A DNA stretch of 64,000 nt from Paraspadella gotoi (Eukaryota > Chaetognatha): NCBI GenBank assembly GCA_051294375.1, contig CM119265.1, positions 20,866,221 to 20,930,220 of the forward strand, in the 5' to 3' direction. Under the pieces are notes generated by a model. The model saw only the letters and a program-made list of their open reading frames with translations, was not told the origin of the DNA and ran no database searches. The translations under genes were made by a program, and so were the position numbers. How positions within the stretch are numbered: position 1 is the first letter of the stretch; each line of letters starts with the position of its first letter. Below are positions 1-12,589 of this stretch, piece after piece.

Positions 1-712
1 CCCAACGGATCACAGTTATATGGAAACTTCGTTGGGTTTTTTTTTCTTTTTTTCTTTTTTAGAAATGGAGTTTTTTTTTTTTTTTTTTGTTCCTCGAGTC
101 AGAAGCGGGAATCTTCTTCAGATGGGACGAGGCTTAGAACAGGAGAAGTTATTAAGGCGCGAAATTGGAGAATCGCGGCTGCACGAAAACAAAGGGAAAC
201 CGCGACCGAAAAAAAAAGTGAGTTACTAATGAGTTTAACAAGTTAATTTAACTGCTGAACGAAGTTTCGTCGCCATTCTTTTAATTAGAGCAATGCGCAA
301 TCCCGGGACATTACACCATGCGCGTGTAAATACTGTTAGTACTGCTAGTACACGCGCGCGTGTAAAATCGTCTCTAATCATCGAAACCAAAGAGAGTGGG
401 CGCGCCCCAGAGTGGAGGCGTAAAGCCTCTCGCGAGAGCAAAGGTTGTGAATTCTCGTAATTATTCGTAATAGACACGTGATTGACAAAAACGCCATCGC
501 GCGGTTATATTTTCTTCGTCGCTTATTTTTCTCGGTTTGTGATTGTGACTTTGAAAAAACAAACGCGGCTCCTCATTATTTATTCATTCGTCTCTTTTTT
601 TCCAGTCAAATTATCATTTTTGTCTTTCATTCTTTCTTTCTTTATTTGTTTCTTTGTTTCTTTCTTTCTCCTTTTCTTTCTCTCTCTTGCTCTCTATCTC
701 TTCTCCCTCTCT

Positions 713-758
<46 letters not shown>

Positions 759-1106
759 CCCCTCTCTCCCTCTTTGACTTTGTCCGTCTCAGTCGTGCGT
801 CACCGACGTTCGCGTCAACCGTGGAACGTCACGCGAGGAAATTCCTTTTTCTGTCAGAGTAGCGATAGATTAATGACGACGAAGTTGACCGGCTTGTGAC
901 TGGATTGTGATTCAAACGTGTTATATGTGATGGATTATGATAATGATAGATCCGTAATGGAGTTATGGGTCAATGATACTTTGTGATGGTGACGGAATTT
1001 GGGGTGATTGGGTGATAATCGGTTATAAATTACGATGGTGACAGATTTACGACGACTAGTGGTGACGCGAGCTGTGATAGATTGTGATGTGATTAACGAG
1101 GGAGTG
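1..1106. other. Non-coding left flank
   Basis: No gene seen. The stretch has poly-T runs near 36-89, a pyrimidine tract from about 600 that grades into a (CT)n array near 712-756, and ordinary AT-rich DNA up to the start of the duplicated unit. Open frames here are Phe/Ser/Leu low-complexity translations of the pyrimidine tract. Confidence 0.6.
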
Positions 1107-1118
1107 GAGACTGGAGAC

Positions 1119-1190
<72 letters not shown>

Positions 1191-1203
1191 GAGAGAGAGA
1201 GAG
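1119..1203. repeat. (GA)n microsatellite
   Basis: About 85 bases of near-pure GA dinucleotide. The equivalent array in copy B starts near 7436 and is shorter and interrupted. Confidence 0.95.
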
Positions 1204-1339
1204 TAGGACGAAGACAGAGTCGAAGAGTTATCGGCTTCACAGCTCGACCCCCTGGGGGCGCGGAAGAGGAAAATAGGGGAGAAGAGAGGGCAGAGAAGAG
1301 AAGAGAAAGAAAAGAAAAGAAAAGAAAAGAAAAGAAAAA

Positions 1340-1480
1340 GAAAAGACAAGACAAGACAAGACAAGACAAGACAGACAGACAAGACAAGACAAGACAAGAC
1401 AAGACAAGACAAGACAAGACAAGACAAGACAAAGACAAGACAAGACAAGACAAGACAAGACAAGACAAGACAAGCAAACA
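1340..1480. repeat. AAGAC pentanucleotide array
   Basis: Tandem AAGAC units follow an AAAAG-type run. On the reverse strand they read CTTGT, giving Ser-Cys-Leu-Val-Leu open frames in all three phases, because a 5-base period without a stop stays open. These frames are not genes. Copy B has a longer array, about 7633-7852. Confidence 0.93.
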
Positions 1481-1684
1481 AGACAAACAATTAAAAAAGA
1501 ACTGAACCGATGGAAAGTCTCGGACGATTTATCAAAACAAAAGATGTCGAACTGAATTTTTCTGAGTAGCGAAAATTTATGTCCAAATATATGGATATTT
1601 TTGATATTAGAAGCAAAGAAAATTTATTGTGTATTGTACTTAATAAAAGTAAGGACGGAAATTCTGAGGATTTATGAATTCTCC

Positions 1685-1884
1685 TATTAAGGCAACGGAG
1701 GGACATGTGTGATGCCTGGGGTGTGAGGCATCTCCCGACAGCTGGCGCTCGGGGCTTTGGACCTGCAGTGACCACCCCATGTTACTGGCGTGAGGGGATT
1801 GAACCCACTCACGGTTGGTGAACGAGTCCTTGGCTGTCCAAGCCAATGGGACGAGCTGAGTTTCCCCAAGCTATACGGGAGGAA
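1685..1884 (-). mobile_element. tRNA-derived SINE-like element (copy A)
   Basis: On the minus strand a TAGCTTGGGG stretch resembling a pol III A box (near 1865-1875) is followed about 70 bases later by GGTTCAATCCC (near 1795-1805), a close match to the tRNA B box GGTTCGANTCC. The GC-rich block is set in AT-rich DNA and is not followed by a 3' acceptor-stem match, so it looks like the head of a tRNA-derived SINE, not a functional tRNA. The open frames across it are incidental. Confidence 0.5.
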
Positions 1885-2270
1885 AATTTAGGATTCGCCA
1901 CACTATCCTTTCTTCCTTCTTGTTATTTCATGAAACTTGAAAGAATGAAACCCTATATCTATTATATCGGGCAAATTAGCTGTCGTTAAAATATTTTTTT
2001 TTTAAAAGAAATGATTAAGAATCTATATCGTCGCCGTCGTCGTCGCTATCGTCGTCACCGTCGTCGTCTTCTTCGTCGGCAACTTTCCCCGATTAGTTCC
2101 CCTCGATTCACGATTTCCCCCCCCCCTTTGATATAAAAAAAAAAACGGACGAAAATGGGCGGGAATATCAAAAAAACGTTATCGCTAAACATTTGCTTGA
2201 TTTATTGGCAGATTGATGCGGGGCTCGACGCGCGGCGCGTAATGAGGGTTATGACGGGAGGCGTAATGGA

Positions 2271-2433
2271 TTTGGAGGGTGGAGTGGTGGGAGGGTGGAG
2301 TGGGGGTGGGTGGAGAGGGGAAAGGTGGAGTGGAGGGAGGGTGGAGTGGGCGGAGGGTGGATAGGGGGGGGCGGAGTGGGCGGAGGGTGGAGAGGGGGAG
2401 TGTGGAGGGTGGAGAGGGGAGGGGGAGGATTAA
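2271..2433 (+). repeat. G-rich GGGTGGAG minisatellite
   Basis: Degenerate 8-10 base units of the GGAGGGTGGAGTGG type, with many runs of three or more G on one strand, so G-quadruplex formation is possible. The copy at about 8632-8792 differs by several single-base indels. Confidence 0.85.
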
Positions 2434-4488
2434 AATTGATATTTAGGAAAATAGTTTTAATGAGAAGGAGAAACATTACGAAAGAATTATGAAGAGAAGG
2501 GAAGATACGACTGCATTATAATAAATATTCCGCCGAAGAACTTGTTACTCAACAATTCTAACTTTGAAGTCAAGAAAGAGGCTGGCGTTGAGGGCAGAGA
2601 AAAAAATACTAAACTCGTAAAACTAAAAAAAAGGGAGAAAATTAAAAAAGGAAGAAACTTGAGTAATTGAGAAAAGAAAGCAATCTAAAAAATGAGAGGA
2701 AGAAAATGGGAAAGCCGGAGTTCCAAAATAAAGAAGTGCCCCAATAAAATGATAAAAAAGGAGAGAAAATAAAAGAAAGAACCGGAAAAGGGAGAGTCCA
2801 AAAAAAGAAAGGAGAGCAGCCGATTCTCGATATAAAGGAGACAGAGAGAGAGAAAAACGCAATGAACGTAAATATTCGGCAAATTGCGCTTCATCTTATT
2901 GGAATTCTGATTTACGCCCAGCCACGGCCGATCTGCTACCCCCTTTTTTTCTTTCCCAGACCCTGACCGGAATCCAAACATTCATCACTGCCGAAGCCGC
3001 CGCCGCCGACGACGCCGCAGTCGCCGCCGCCGGCGCCGCCGCAGTTGGGTGATTCATTTTCACGTGAAACAAGAAGGCGACTCCGTTTCTGCCGATGACG
3101 ATTTGTTTATCTTTTTTAATTTTTTTCTCTGGGGGATAAAACAAAAGGGACCGAACACGTCACCGCCATCTCTTGAGTGAAAAATCGTTTATGGAGAAAC
3201 CTAAAAAAAAAGGGAGTTAGAAGATAATTTATTGGTTAATTCGATTGTTAATTTCGATTTTTATTTTGGTTGCAATTTTCGAATTACTCTTGGTTGAACA
3301 ACGTTTACATTTGCTTGTTTTTTTTTTTTTAGCCTCGTAGTCTTTTGTTGACTTTGTCATCCATAAAAGAAATAACAATTTGAATGAATAATAATTAATA
3401 TTCATGATGGTGGGACTATTTAAACTATTAAAACTTTTATAAACTAGTACATATACGTAAGGGGACTCACGTTTGATTCTTCTCTTTTAGTAAGCTTTAA
3501 ATTGTTATCCTGTCGAATGTCAAATGACTAATGTCAAATGTCAAATGCCTAATGTCTCTGTATCTCTCGTTTCGCTCTTGTATTTCTGTGGTTGTTCTCT
3601 TCATGTGTTTCCCTGTCCCTAATCTAATTTACTTGTCATTTTAATTCTCATCTTTCTCCTCCCTTTTCATTCTCTCTCTTCCCCTCTCATGTCTCTTTGA
3701 CTTTGTATTCTTTTCAACTCTTTACCTTAACACACTCCAAGGTCTCGCCACACCCCCCACTCCCTTTCACCCTCGCACTCACTTCCCAATTCCTTTCGCT
3801 CTTTGGCGCCTTTATATCGATTCCCGTCGAATGGTTGCGTCTGTTCCGTCGCTAAGCAACGCCGAATCAGGTTTTTCTTTTCGTCTCGATCCGTTGCCAA
3901 GAGATCTCGACAAAACGCTTGGCGAGTGGCGGCAGTTTTTAAAAAAGAAAAGGAACCAAAAAAAAAGGAAAAAGGAAACTGTTGTTGGTTCGATGTGTGT
4001 GTTTGAGTGGAGATGATGTCAAATATTGAGTAAGAAAAAATGCAATCTTATAACATCTGATAAAGATAAAAGATATTATTAAAGAGATGATTAATGATTA
4101 TTTTTCCTTAAAAGAAATATTTAATAATGATATTAAAAAAAAAATCTGGGGTTATTATAAATAGCCCACAAATTCATAATGAAGCGACCTTGATCGTATA
4201 AATCGGTTTAAGTCAGTACAATGGTAAATTGAAAAAAAATATGTGGTCGAACGTACCTTTGACTTTTTCTGCTATATATATATATATATATAAATATACA
4301 GGACAATAATTCCAATAGTTACAGTTAAACAATCGAATCTATGTCGTCTGAGCTCAAAACTTCAATTGTCAGACTCTATATTTTTGAGGAATATTTTTTC
4401 TTTGAAGTCAAATGATGAGTGGATCCTTTGAGAATTCGAATAGGATTCTCTCTGTCGCCTTTCGATGCCAACTCTTTGCGCGGGTTCC

Positions 4489-4520
4489 GTTGTTGTTGTT
4501 GTTGTTGCTGTTGTTGTTGT

Positions 4521-4597
<77 letters not shown>
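4489..4597. repeat. GTT then ATG trinucleotide arrays
   Basis: About ten GTT units are followed by about 25 GATGAT-type units. The reverse strand reads poly-Gln then poly-His, which explains the open frames. Copy B (10878-10977) has fewer ATG units, a length difference typical of microsatellites. Confidence 0.92.
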
Positions 4598-4598
<1 letters not shown>

Positions 4599-4817
4599 CT
4601 ATGTGATCCCGGTGATGCCGATTAAATTAGTTGCCGAGTATATGTTTAAATATTTCCATGTTAGTCTTTTCGGTTTTAATATCATTTTCGGAAAATTAAT
4701 TTAGTTTCATTCACACAACCGAGACGTGGAACTATGCATAAAAAACCATTACTAATTTAATTTAATTTAATAATCAACTCAAATAACTAAATCTTTAAAT
4801 CGCCGAGAATTGAAAAC

Positions 4818-4911
4818 TTGCAGGGACTTGCTATTTCATTATCTTGTAAGAGTGATGGAGGCAAGATAGCTTATTTATTAAATGAATAGATAATTTTATA
4901 TTGGTTGTACC
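4818..4911 (+). mobile_element. Short dispersed element, deleted form (copy A)
   Basis: It starts TTGCAGGGAC and ends TATTGGTTGTACC. The same element occurs at 16401-16530 in a 130-base form; this copy lacks an internal 35-base segment. It has no coding capacity. The family (MITE or SINE) is not recognised. Confidence 0.75.
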
Positions 4912-5090
4912 AATTTGATAAAGAACTTTAAACGATTTTACTAATTACATTTTGACAATTTAAAATCTTCCCCTCACTCCGCCCCCCTCGACGTCTCCAC
5001 GACGAAACAAACGTCAAAGTTCGTCCTTCGTCTCTCGTCTGACCGGAAATCGGCCCCCTGGCGGTTCGTTCCAACGGACAATATAGAAGT

Positions 5091-5260
5091 TATTTACATC
5101 CGGGGATAAGAGCGTTTTTACAGACGGAGATAGAAGACGGATCATATAGTTAGAAGATAGTTACATCCGGGGACAGAAGGTATTAACATCCGGGAACAGA
5201 AAACGGATAAGGATGTTATTTACATCAGGGTTTCGAATATGTTTGTTTACATCCGGGAGA
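5091..5260 (+). repeat. Cluster of five ACATCCGGG-like motifs
   Basis: The motif (T/A)ACATCCGGG, once with A for C as ACATCAGGG, occurs five times within 170 bases, near 5095, 5163, 5185, 5221 and 5248. Each is followed by a purine-rich stretch such as GATAGAAGA. Spacing is irregular, so this is a degenerate minisatellite or a cluster of binding-site-like motifs. It is conserved in copy B near 11466-11640. Confidence 0.7.
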
Positions 5261-6091
5261 GAAGATAGAAGAAAAAGAAAGAGAAGACTATCACGACGAC
5301 GACGACGACGTTCCTTCTCAACCGGGTCTAAAACGGGACCCCCCCCAAAAAAAAAAAAAATACTTTGTTTCGTTTCATCCAGTACAACGTTGTCTCCTCA
5401 TTGTTTCCCTTTTTTTTCCCCCAGTTTCCGTGATGAGCGCACGTCGCTCCCTCTGGATAAGCGTTAATGGCAATCAATTAAGGTTAACGACGCCACGCCC
5501 ATCGAGAAAAAAGGCTGGCGACGCGAAAGGGATGAAAAGAACAATTGAATTAACTCGGCGGAGAAGGAGGAACCAGAGGGGGGAATGCTAGACCGGAAGA
5601 CGTCAGTGGCAGTTGAGAGGGGGGGAGAGGTCGGGGACTCGTCGCTCTGTTCTCTATCCCTTTTAGCCTTGGACTGTAAAGCTCATTCACGGACAGAGGG
5701 TTTTACAGAGTCTGAAGGTTTATAAAAGATTCAACGACGCGGAGTAAAAAAAAAAAGTATCTGCGTTTTGATAATTGACTTTGAACATTGAATTTAGAAA
5801 AATTGAGATTAGATAACATTTTAGTTTTTCAGAATTATCATTTTGGCAAGATTTCTATTTTAAATTTGATTTATTTTTGGACTCTGCTCGTCATAAGAAA
5901 TTGATGAAAATTTAAAAAAATTAAATTTTAGGTTTTCTTTTTTCGCCAAGGAAAAAAATATAAATGAAAAGTAGTTAATTTAATTTTTTTGCGGCTTCTC
6001 AGCTACTTTTTGTCGTTTTATTTTAATATGATGGAAAAGGTGTTTTAGAAATCTTATTTCGTTTTGTATTTATAATCAAGTTTTCGGAAAC

Positions 6092-6092
<1 letters not shown>

Positions 6093-6176
<84 letters not shown>
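6093..6176. repeat. (CT)n microsatellite
   Basis: About 80 bases of CT. The counterpart in copy B (12485-12585) is about 20 bases longer. Confidence 0.95.
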
Positions 6177-6180
<4 letters not shown>

Positions 6181-6606
6181 CCTTCTTTTCCCTCCAGACT
6201 GTTTATGGCGGTCTCCTTTGTCTCTTGTTTATTCCCTAATCGCAAAATCGATCCTTGCCTCCGGTAAAAACGGTTCAGTCGCTCCAGGCCTCTTTATTAT
6301 TTCCCTTCTTCCTTTATTTCCTTTTTCTTTCATCAACTTCTTTGTTTCTTTTTTTTATTATTTTCGTTTCTTTTTTCCTTTTTCATTCATCGACTTGTTT
6401 AATGTTTGTATCTTTTTTTTTATTATACTTTCTTTATTTTTCACCAGCGGAGATTCGTTGTGGATTTTCTTTAATTCTTACCTTTAATTTTTCTCCTTTC
6501 ACTTTTCATTTATCTCTCTCGTTTGATAATTTATAATATGTTCTTTCATATCCATTTTTCGTCTTCAACGTTTAGAGAAAGTATGTATTTTTTTCTCTTT
6601 TCGTTA

Positions 6607-6930
6607 CGCCGCGAGTACTCGCGGAGCAACTCTATAAGTCAATTTTCTGTCGGTCGGTCTGTCGGTCGGTCGATCGGATGGTATGTCCGTCTGTCGATCT
6701 GTCCCACTTATGTTAAAAATGCATATAATTTGTTAAGATTTTTGTTAAGATAGAAAAAACCTCAAAACTAAAAGACTGCTAACCGCCGCCATCAAGAATT
6801 CCTAAAACTATAAAAAAATACAAGACATAATTTTGCTGCCTTGCATGCTTTAATCCACGGGCAAAAATTTTTTTAGTCATGTCATATCATGTGAAAATAA
6901 AATCACTGCGGCGCAACACATTGGAATTAC
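6607..6930 (+). mobile_element. Dispersed repeat with 16-bp palindrome, subfamily 1 (copy A)
   Basis: The block opens with the perfect palindrome CCGCGAGTACTCGCGG (6609-6624). A GTCGGTCGGTCTGTC tract, CTGTCCCACTTA, GTTAAAAA, a CCTAAAACTA block and a terminal GGCGCAACACATTGGA follow. A diverged relative with the same order of blocks is at 20875-21188, so this is a family of interspersed non-autonomous elements. No coding capacity and no known superfamily signature are seen. Confidence 0.65.
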
Positions 6931-7139
6931 CGTTCTTGTTTCCCTTATGTCTTTCCCTCTTCTTTATTTCTTTTTAAAATTTGTTGGTTTTTTTTTTTCA
7001 CCTCTAATTATTTGTGGATCTGATTTATTTCTAGAGGAAAAGCGCCTTTAATTCGAAGACGTTTACTCGGAATTTATCACCTTCTGCTTCAGAAGAAATT
7101 CTTTAGAATTCGTCACACCTTAGTTCAATCTATGTGAAC

Positions 7140-7142
<3 letters not shown>

Positions 7143-7223
<81 letters not shown>
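7143..7223. repeat. (CT)n microsatellite
   Basis: About 80 bases of pure CT, followed by a GTC trinucleotide run near 7310-7345. Both recur in copy B (13554-13633 and about 13725-13755). Confidence 0.95.
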
Positions 7224-7227
<4 letters not shown>

Positions 7228-7396
7228 TTTAACCGCCATTGAAGTTATTTTGACGAAGTCATTGTCGTCTACGTAGTCGTTGTTGTCAACGCCGTCGTTT
7301 TCTCCGTCCACATCGTTGTCGTCGTCGTCGTCGTCGTCGTCGTAGTCAACGTGGAGAGAACGCGTTCGACGCAGTTTCCCTTTTCTGTGGAAGTTT

Positions 7397-7421
7397 NNNN
7401 NNNNNNNNNNNNNNNNNNNNN
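7397..7421. other. Assembly gap, 25 N
   Basis: Exactly 25 N between the two copies of duplication 1. The other large duplication is also split by exactly 25 N, so the size is a placeholder, not a measurement. Confidence 0.99.
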
Positions 7422-7428
7422 GAGACTG

Positions 7429-7482
<54 letters not shown>

Positions 7483-7632
7483 AAGAGAGAGAGAGAGAGG
7501 GACGAAGACAGAGTCGAAGAGTTATCGGCCTCACAGCTCGACCCCCTGGGGGCGCGGAAGAGGAAAATAGGGGAGAGAGAGGGGCAGAGAAGAGAAGAAA
7601 AGAAAAGAAAAAAAAAGAAAAGAAAAGAAAAG

Positions 7633-7852
7633 ACAAGACAAGAACAAGACAAGACAAGACAAGACAAGACAAGACAAGACAAGACAAGACAAGACAAGAC
7701 AAGAAAAGACAAGAGACAAAGACAAGACAAGACAAGACAAGACAAGACAAGACAAGACAAGAAGACAAGACAAGACAAGACAAGACAAGACAATACAAGA
7801 CAAGACAAGACAAGAGACAAGACAAGACAAGACAAGACAAGACAAGACAAGA
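7633..7852. repeat. AAGAC pentanucleotide array (copy B)
   Basis: About 220 bases of AAGAC units with occasional losses, longer than the copy A array. The open frames on both strands here are repeat translations. Confidence 0.93.
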
Positions 7853-8048
7853 CATTAAAAAAGAACTGAACCGATGGAAAGTCTCGGACGATTTATCAAA
7901 ACAAAAGATGTCGAACTGAATTTTTCTGAGTAGCGAAAATTTATGTCCAAATATATGGATATTTTTGATATTAGAAGCAAAGAAAATTTATTGTGTATTG
8001 TACTTAATAAAAGTAAGGACGGAAATTCTGAGGATTTATGAATTCTCC

Positions 8049-8248
8049 TATTAAGGCAACGGAGGGACATGTGTGATGCCTGGGGTGTGAGGCATCTCCC
8101 GACAGCTGGCGCTCGGGGCTTTGGACCTGCAGTGACCACCCCATGTTACTGGCGTGAGGGGATTGAACCCACTCACGGTTGGTGAACGAGTCCTTGGCTG
8201 TCCAAGCCAATGGGACGAGCTGAGTTTCCCCAAGCTATACGGGAGGAA
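8049..8248 (-). mobile_element. tRNA-derived SINE-like element (copy B)
   Basis: Base-for-base equivalent of 1685-1884, with the same A-box-like and B-box-like motifs on the minus strand. Confidence 0.5.
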
Positions 8249-10908
8249 AATTTAGGATTCGCCACACTATCCTTTCTTCCTTCTTGTTATTTCATGAAAC
8301 TTGAAAGAATGAAACCCTATATCTATTATATCGGGCAAATTAGCTGTCGTTAAAATATTTTTTTTTAAAAGAAATGATTAAGAATCTATATCGTCGCCGT
8401 CGTCGTCGCTATCGTCGTCACCGTCGTCGTCTTCTTCGTCGGCAACTTTCCCCGATTAGTTCCCCTCGATTCACGATTCCCCCCCCCCCTTTGATATAAA
8501 AAAAAAAACGGACGAAAATGGGCGGGATATTCAAAAAAACGTTATCGCTAAACATTTGCTTGATTTATTGGCAGATTGATGCGGGGTCGACGCGCGGCGT
8601 CGTAATGAGGGTTATGACGGGAGGCGTAATGGATTTGGAGGGTGGAGTGGTGGGAGGGTGGATGGGGGTGGGTGGAGAGGGGAAAGGTGGAGTGGAGGGA
8701 GGGTGGAGTGGCGCGGAGGGTGGATAGGGGGAGGGCGGAGTGGGCGGAGGGTGGCAGAGGGGGAGTGTGGAGGGTGGAGAGGGAGGGGGAGGAATTAAAA
8801 ATTGATATTTAGGAAAATAGTTTTAAATGAGAAGGAGAAACATTACGAAAAGAATTATGAAGAGAAGGGAAGATACGACTGCATTATAATAAATATTCCG
8901 CCGAAGAACTTGTTACTCAACAATTCTAACTTTGAAGTCAAGAAAGAGGCTGGCGTTGAGGGCAGAGAAAAAAAATACTAAACTCGTAAAACTAAAAAAA
9001 AAAGGGAGAAAATTAAAAAAAGGAAGAAACTTGAGTAAATTGAGAAAAGAAAGCAAATCTAAAAAATGAGAGGAAGAAAATGGGAAAGCCGGAGTTCCAA
9101 AATAAAGAAGTGCCCCAATAAAATGATAAAAAAAGGAGAGAAAATAAAAGCAAAGAACCGGAAAAGGGAGAGTCCCAAAAAAAGAAAGGAGAGCAGCCGA
9201 TTCTCGATATAAAGGAGACAGAGAGAGAGAAAAACGCAATGAACGTAAATATTCGGCAAATTGCGCTTCATCTTATTGGAATTCTGATTTACGCCCAGCC
9301 ACGGCCGATCTGCTACCCCCTTTTTTTCTTTCCCAGACCCTGACCGGAATCCAAACATTCATCACTGCCGAAGCCGCCGCCGCCGACGACGCCGCAGTCG
9401 CCGCCGCCGGCGCCGCCGCAGTTGGGTGATTCATTTTCACGTGAAACAAGAAGGCGACTCCGTTTCTGCCGATGACGATTTGTTTATCTTTTTTAATTTT
9501 TTTCTCTGGGGGATAAAAACAAAAGGGGACCGAACACGTCACCGCCATCTCTTGAGTGAAAAATCGTTTATGGAGAAACCTAAAAAAAAAGGGAGTTAGA
9601 CAGATAATTTATTGGTTAATTCGATTGTTAATTTCGATTTTTATTTTGGTTGCAATTTTCGAATTACTCTTGGTTGAACAACGTTTACATTTGCTTGTTT
9701 TTTTTTTTTAGCCTCGTAGTCTTTTGTTGACTTTGTCATCCATAAAAGAAATAACAATTTGAATGAATAATAATTAATATTCATGATGGTGGGACTATTT
9801 AAACTATTAAAACTTTTATAAACTAGTACATATACGTAAGGGGACTCACGTTTGATTCTTCTCTTTTAGTAAGCTTTAAATTGTTATCCTGTCGAATGTC
9901 AAATGACTAATGTCAAATGTCAAATGCCTAATGTCTCTGTATCTCTCGTTTCGCTCTTGTATTTCTGTGGTTGTTCTCTTCATGTGTTTCCCTGTCCCTA
10001 ATCTAATTTACTTGTCATTTTAATTCTCATCTTTCTCCTTCCCTTTTCATTCTCTCTCTTCCCCTCTCATGTCTCTTTGACTTTGTATTCTTTTCAACTC
10101 TTTACCTTAACACACTCCAAGGTCTCGCCACACCCCCCACTCCCTTTCACCCTCGCACTCACTTCCCAATTCCTTTCGCTCTTTGGCGCCTTTATATCGA
10201 TTCCCGTCGAATGGTTGCGTCTGTTCCGTCGCTAAGCAACGCCGAATCAGGTTTTTCTTTTCGTCTCGATCCGTTGCCAAGAGATCTCGACAAAACGCTT
10301 GGCGAGTGGCGGCAGTTTTTAAAAAAGAAAAGGAACCAAAAAAAAAAGGAAAAAGGAAACTGTTGTTGGTTCGATGTGTGTGTTTGAGTGGAGATGATGT
10401 CAAATATTGAGTAAGAAAAAATGCAATCTTATAACATCTGATAAAGATAAAAGATATTATTAAAAGAGATGATTAATGATTATTTTTCCTTAAAAAGAAA
10501 TATTTAATAATGATATTAAAAAAAAAATCTGGGGTTATATAAAATAGCCCACAAATTCATAATGAAGCGACCTTGATCGGTATAAATCGGTTTAAGTCAG
10601 TACAATGGTAAATTTGAAAAAAAATATGTGGTCGAACGTACCTTTGACTTTTTCTGCTATATATATATATATATATATAAATATACAGGACAATAATTCC
10701 AATAGTTACAGTTAAACAATCGAATCTATGTCGTCTGAGCTCAAAACTTCAATTGTCAGACTCTATATTTTTGAGGAATATTTTTTTCTTTGAAGTCAAA
10801 TGATGAGTGGATCCTTTGAGAATTCGAATAGGATTCTCTCTGTCGCCTTTCGATGCCAACTCTTTGCGCGGGTTCCGTTGTTGTTGTTGTTGTTGCTGTT
10901 GTTGTTGT

Positions 10909-10977
<69 letters not shown>

Positions 10978-11195
10978 CTATGTGATCCGGTGATGCCGAT
11001 TAAATTAGTTGCCGAGTATATGTTTAAATATTTCCATGTTAGTCTTTTCGGTTTTAATATCATTTTCGGAAAATTAATTTAGTTTCATTCACACAACCGA
11101 GACGTGGAACTATGCATAAAAAACCATTACTAATTTAATTTAATTTAATAATCAACTCAAATAACTAAATCTTTAAATCGCCGAGAATTGAAAAC

Positions 11196-11290
11196 TTGCA
11201 GGGACTTGCTATTTCATTATCTTGTAAGAGTGATGGAGGCAAGATAGCTTATTTATTAAATGAATAGATAATTTTTATATTGGTTGTACC
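11196..11290 (+). mobile_element. Short dispersed element, deleted form (copy B)
   Basis: Same as 4818-4911, including the internal 35-base deletion relative to 16401-16530, with one extra T in the terminal TTTTTATATT. Confidence 0.75.
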
Positions 11291-12482
11291 AATTTGATAA
11301 AGAACTTTAAACGATTTTACTAATTACATTTTGACAATTTAAAATCTTCCCCTCACTCCGCCCCCCCTCGACGTCTCCACGACGAAACAAACGTCAAAGT
11401 TCGTCCTTCGTCTCTCGTCTGACCGGAAATCGGCCCCCTGGCGGTCGTTCCAACGGACAATATAGAAGTTATTTACATCCGGGGATAAGAGCGTTTTTAC
11501 AGACGGAGATAGAAGACGGATCATATAGTTAGAAGATAGTTACATCCGGGGACAGAAGGTATTAACATCCGGGAACAGAAAACGGATAAGGATGTTATTT
11601 ACATCAGGGTTTCGAATATGTTTGTTTACATCCGGGGAGAGAAGATAGAAGAAAAAGAAAGAGAAGACTATCACGACGACGACGACGACGTTCCTTCTCA
11701 ACCGGGTCTAAAACGGGACCCCCCCCCCAAAAAAAAAAAAAAATACTTTGTTTCGTTTCATCCCAGTACAACGTTGTCTCCTCATTGTTTCCCTTTTTTT
11801 TCCCCCAGTTTCCGTGATGAGCGCACGTCGCTCCCTCTGGATAAGCGTTAATGGCAATCAATTAAGGTTAACGACGCCACGCCCATCGAGAAAAAAGGCT
11901 GGCGACGCGAAAGGGATGAAAAGAACAATTGAATTAACTCGGCGGAGAAGGAGGAACCAGAGGGGGGGGAATGCTAGACCGGAAGACGTCAGTGGCAGTT
12001 GAGAGGGGGGGGAGAGGTCGGGGACTCGTCGCTCTGTTCTCTATCCCTTTTAGCCTTGGACTGTAAAGCTCATTCACGGACAGAGGGTTTTACAGAGTCT
12101 GAAGGTTTATAAAAGATTCAACGACGCGGAGTAAAAAAAAAAAGTATCTGCGTTTTTGATAATATGACTTTGAACATTGAATTTAGAAAAATTGAGATTA
12201 GATAACATTTTAGTTTTTCAGAATTATCATTTTGGCAAGATTTCTATTTTAAATTTGATTTATTTTTGGACTCTGCTCGTCATAAGAAATTGATGAAAAT
12301 TTAAAAAAATTAAATTTTTAGGTTTTCTTTTTTCGCCAAGGAAAAAAATATAAATGAAAAGTAGTTAATTTAATTTTTTTGCGGCTTCTCAGCTACTTTT
12401 TTGTCGTTTTATTTTAATATGATGGAAAAGGTGTTTTAGAAATCTTATTTCGTTTTGTATTTATAATCAAGTTTTCGGAAAC

Positions 12483-12589
<107 letters not shown>

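Larger units (their letters stand above)
1107..7396 (+). repeat. Direct duplication 1, copy A (probable unmerged contig end)
   Basis: This 6.29-kb block recurs almost base for base at 7422-13804. Differences are mostly 1-2 base changes in homopolymers and microsatellites. Its last bases run directly into a 25-N gap at 7397, and the second copy starts right after that gap with the bases found at 1107. The order unique sequence, copy A, N, copy B, unique sequence is what results when two contigs with overlapping ends are scaffolded without being merged. A real tandem duplication is the alternative. Confidence 0.93.

Noticed and set aside
478-1490. Several long open frames of Ser/Leu or Ser/Cys/Leu/Val repeats
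   Set aside because: They are translations of CT/GA and AAGAC arrays. Repeat periods without stops stay open in every phase, and there are no domains or splice sites.
4489-4606. Poly-Leu/poly-Met, poly-Asp and reverse poly-Gln/poly-His frames
   Set aside because: Products of GTT and ATG trinucleotide arrays. Their length differs between the two copies and no coding sequence flanks them.
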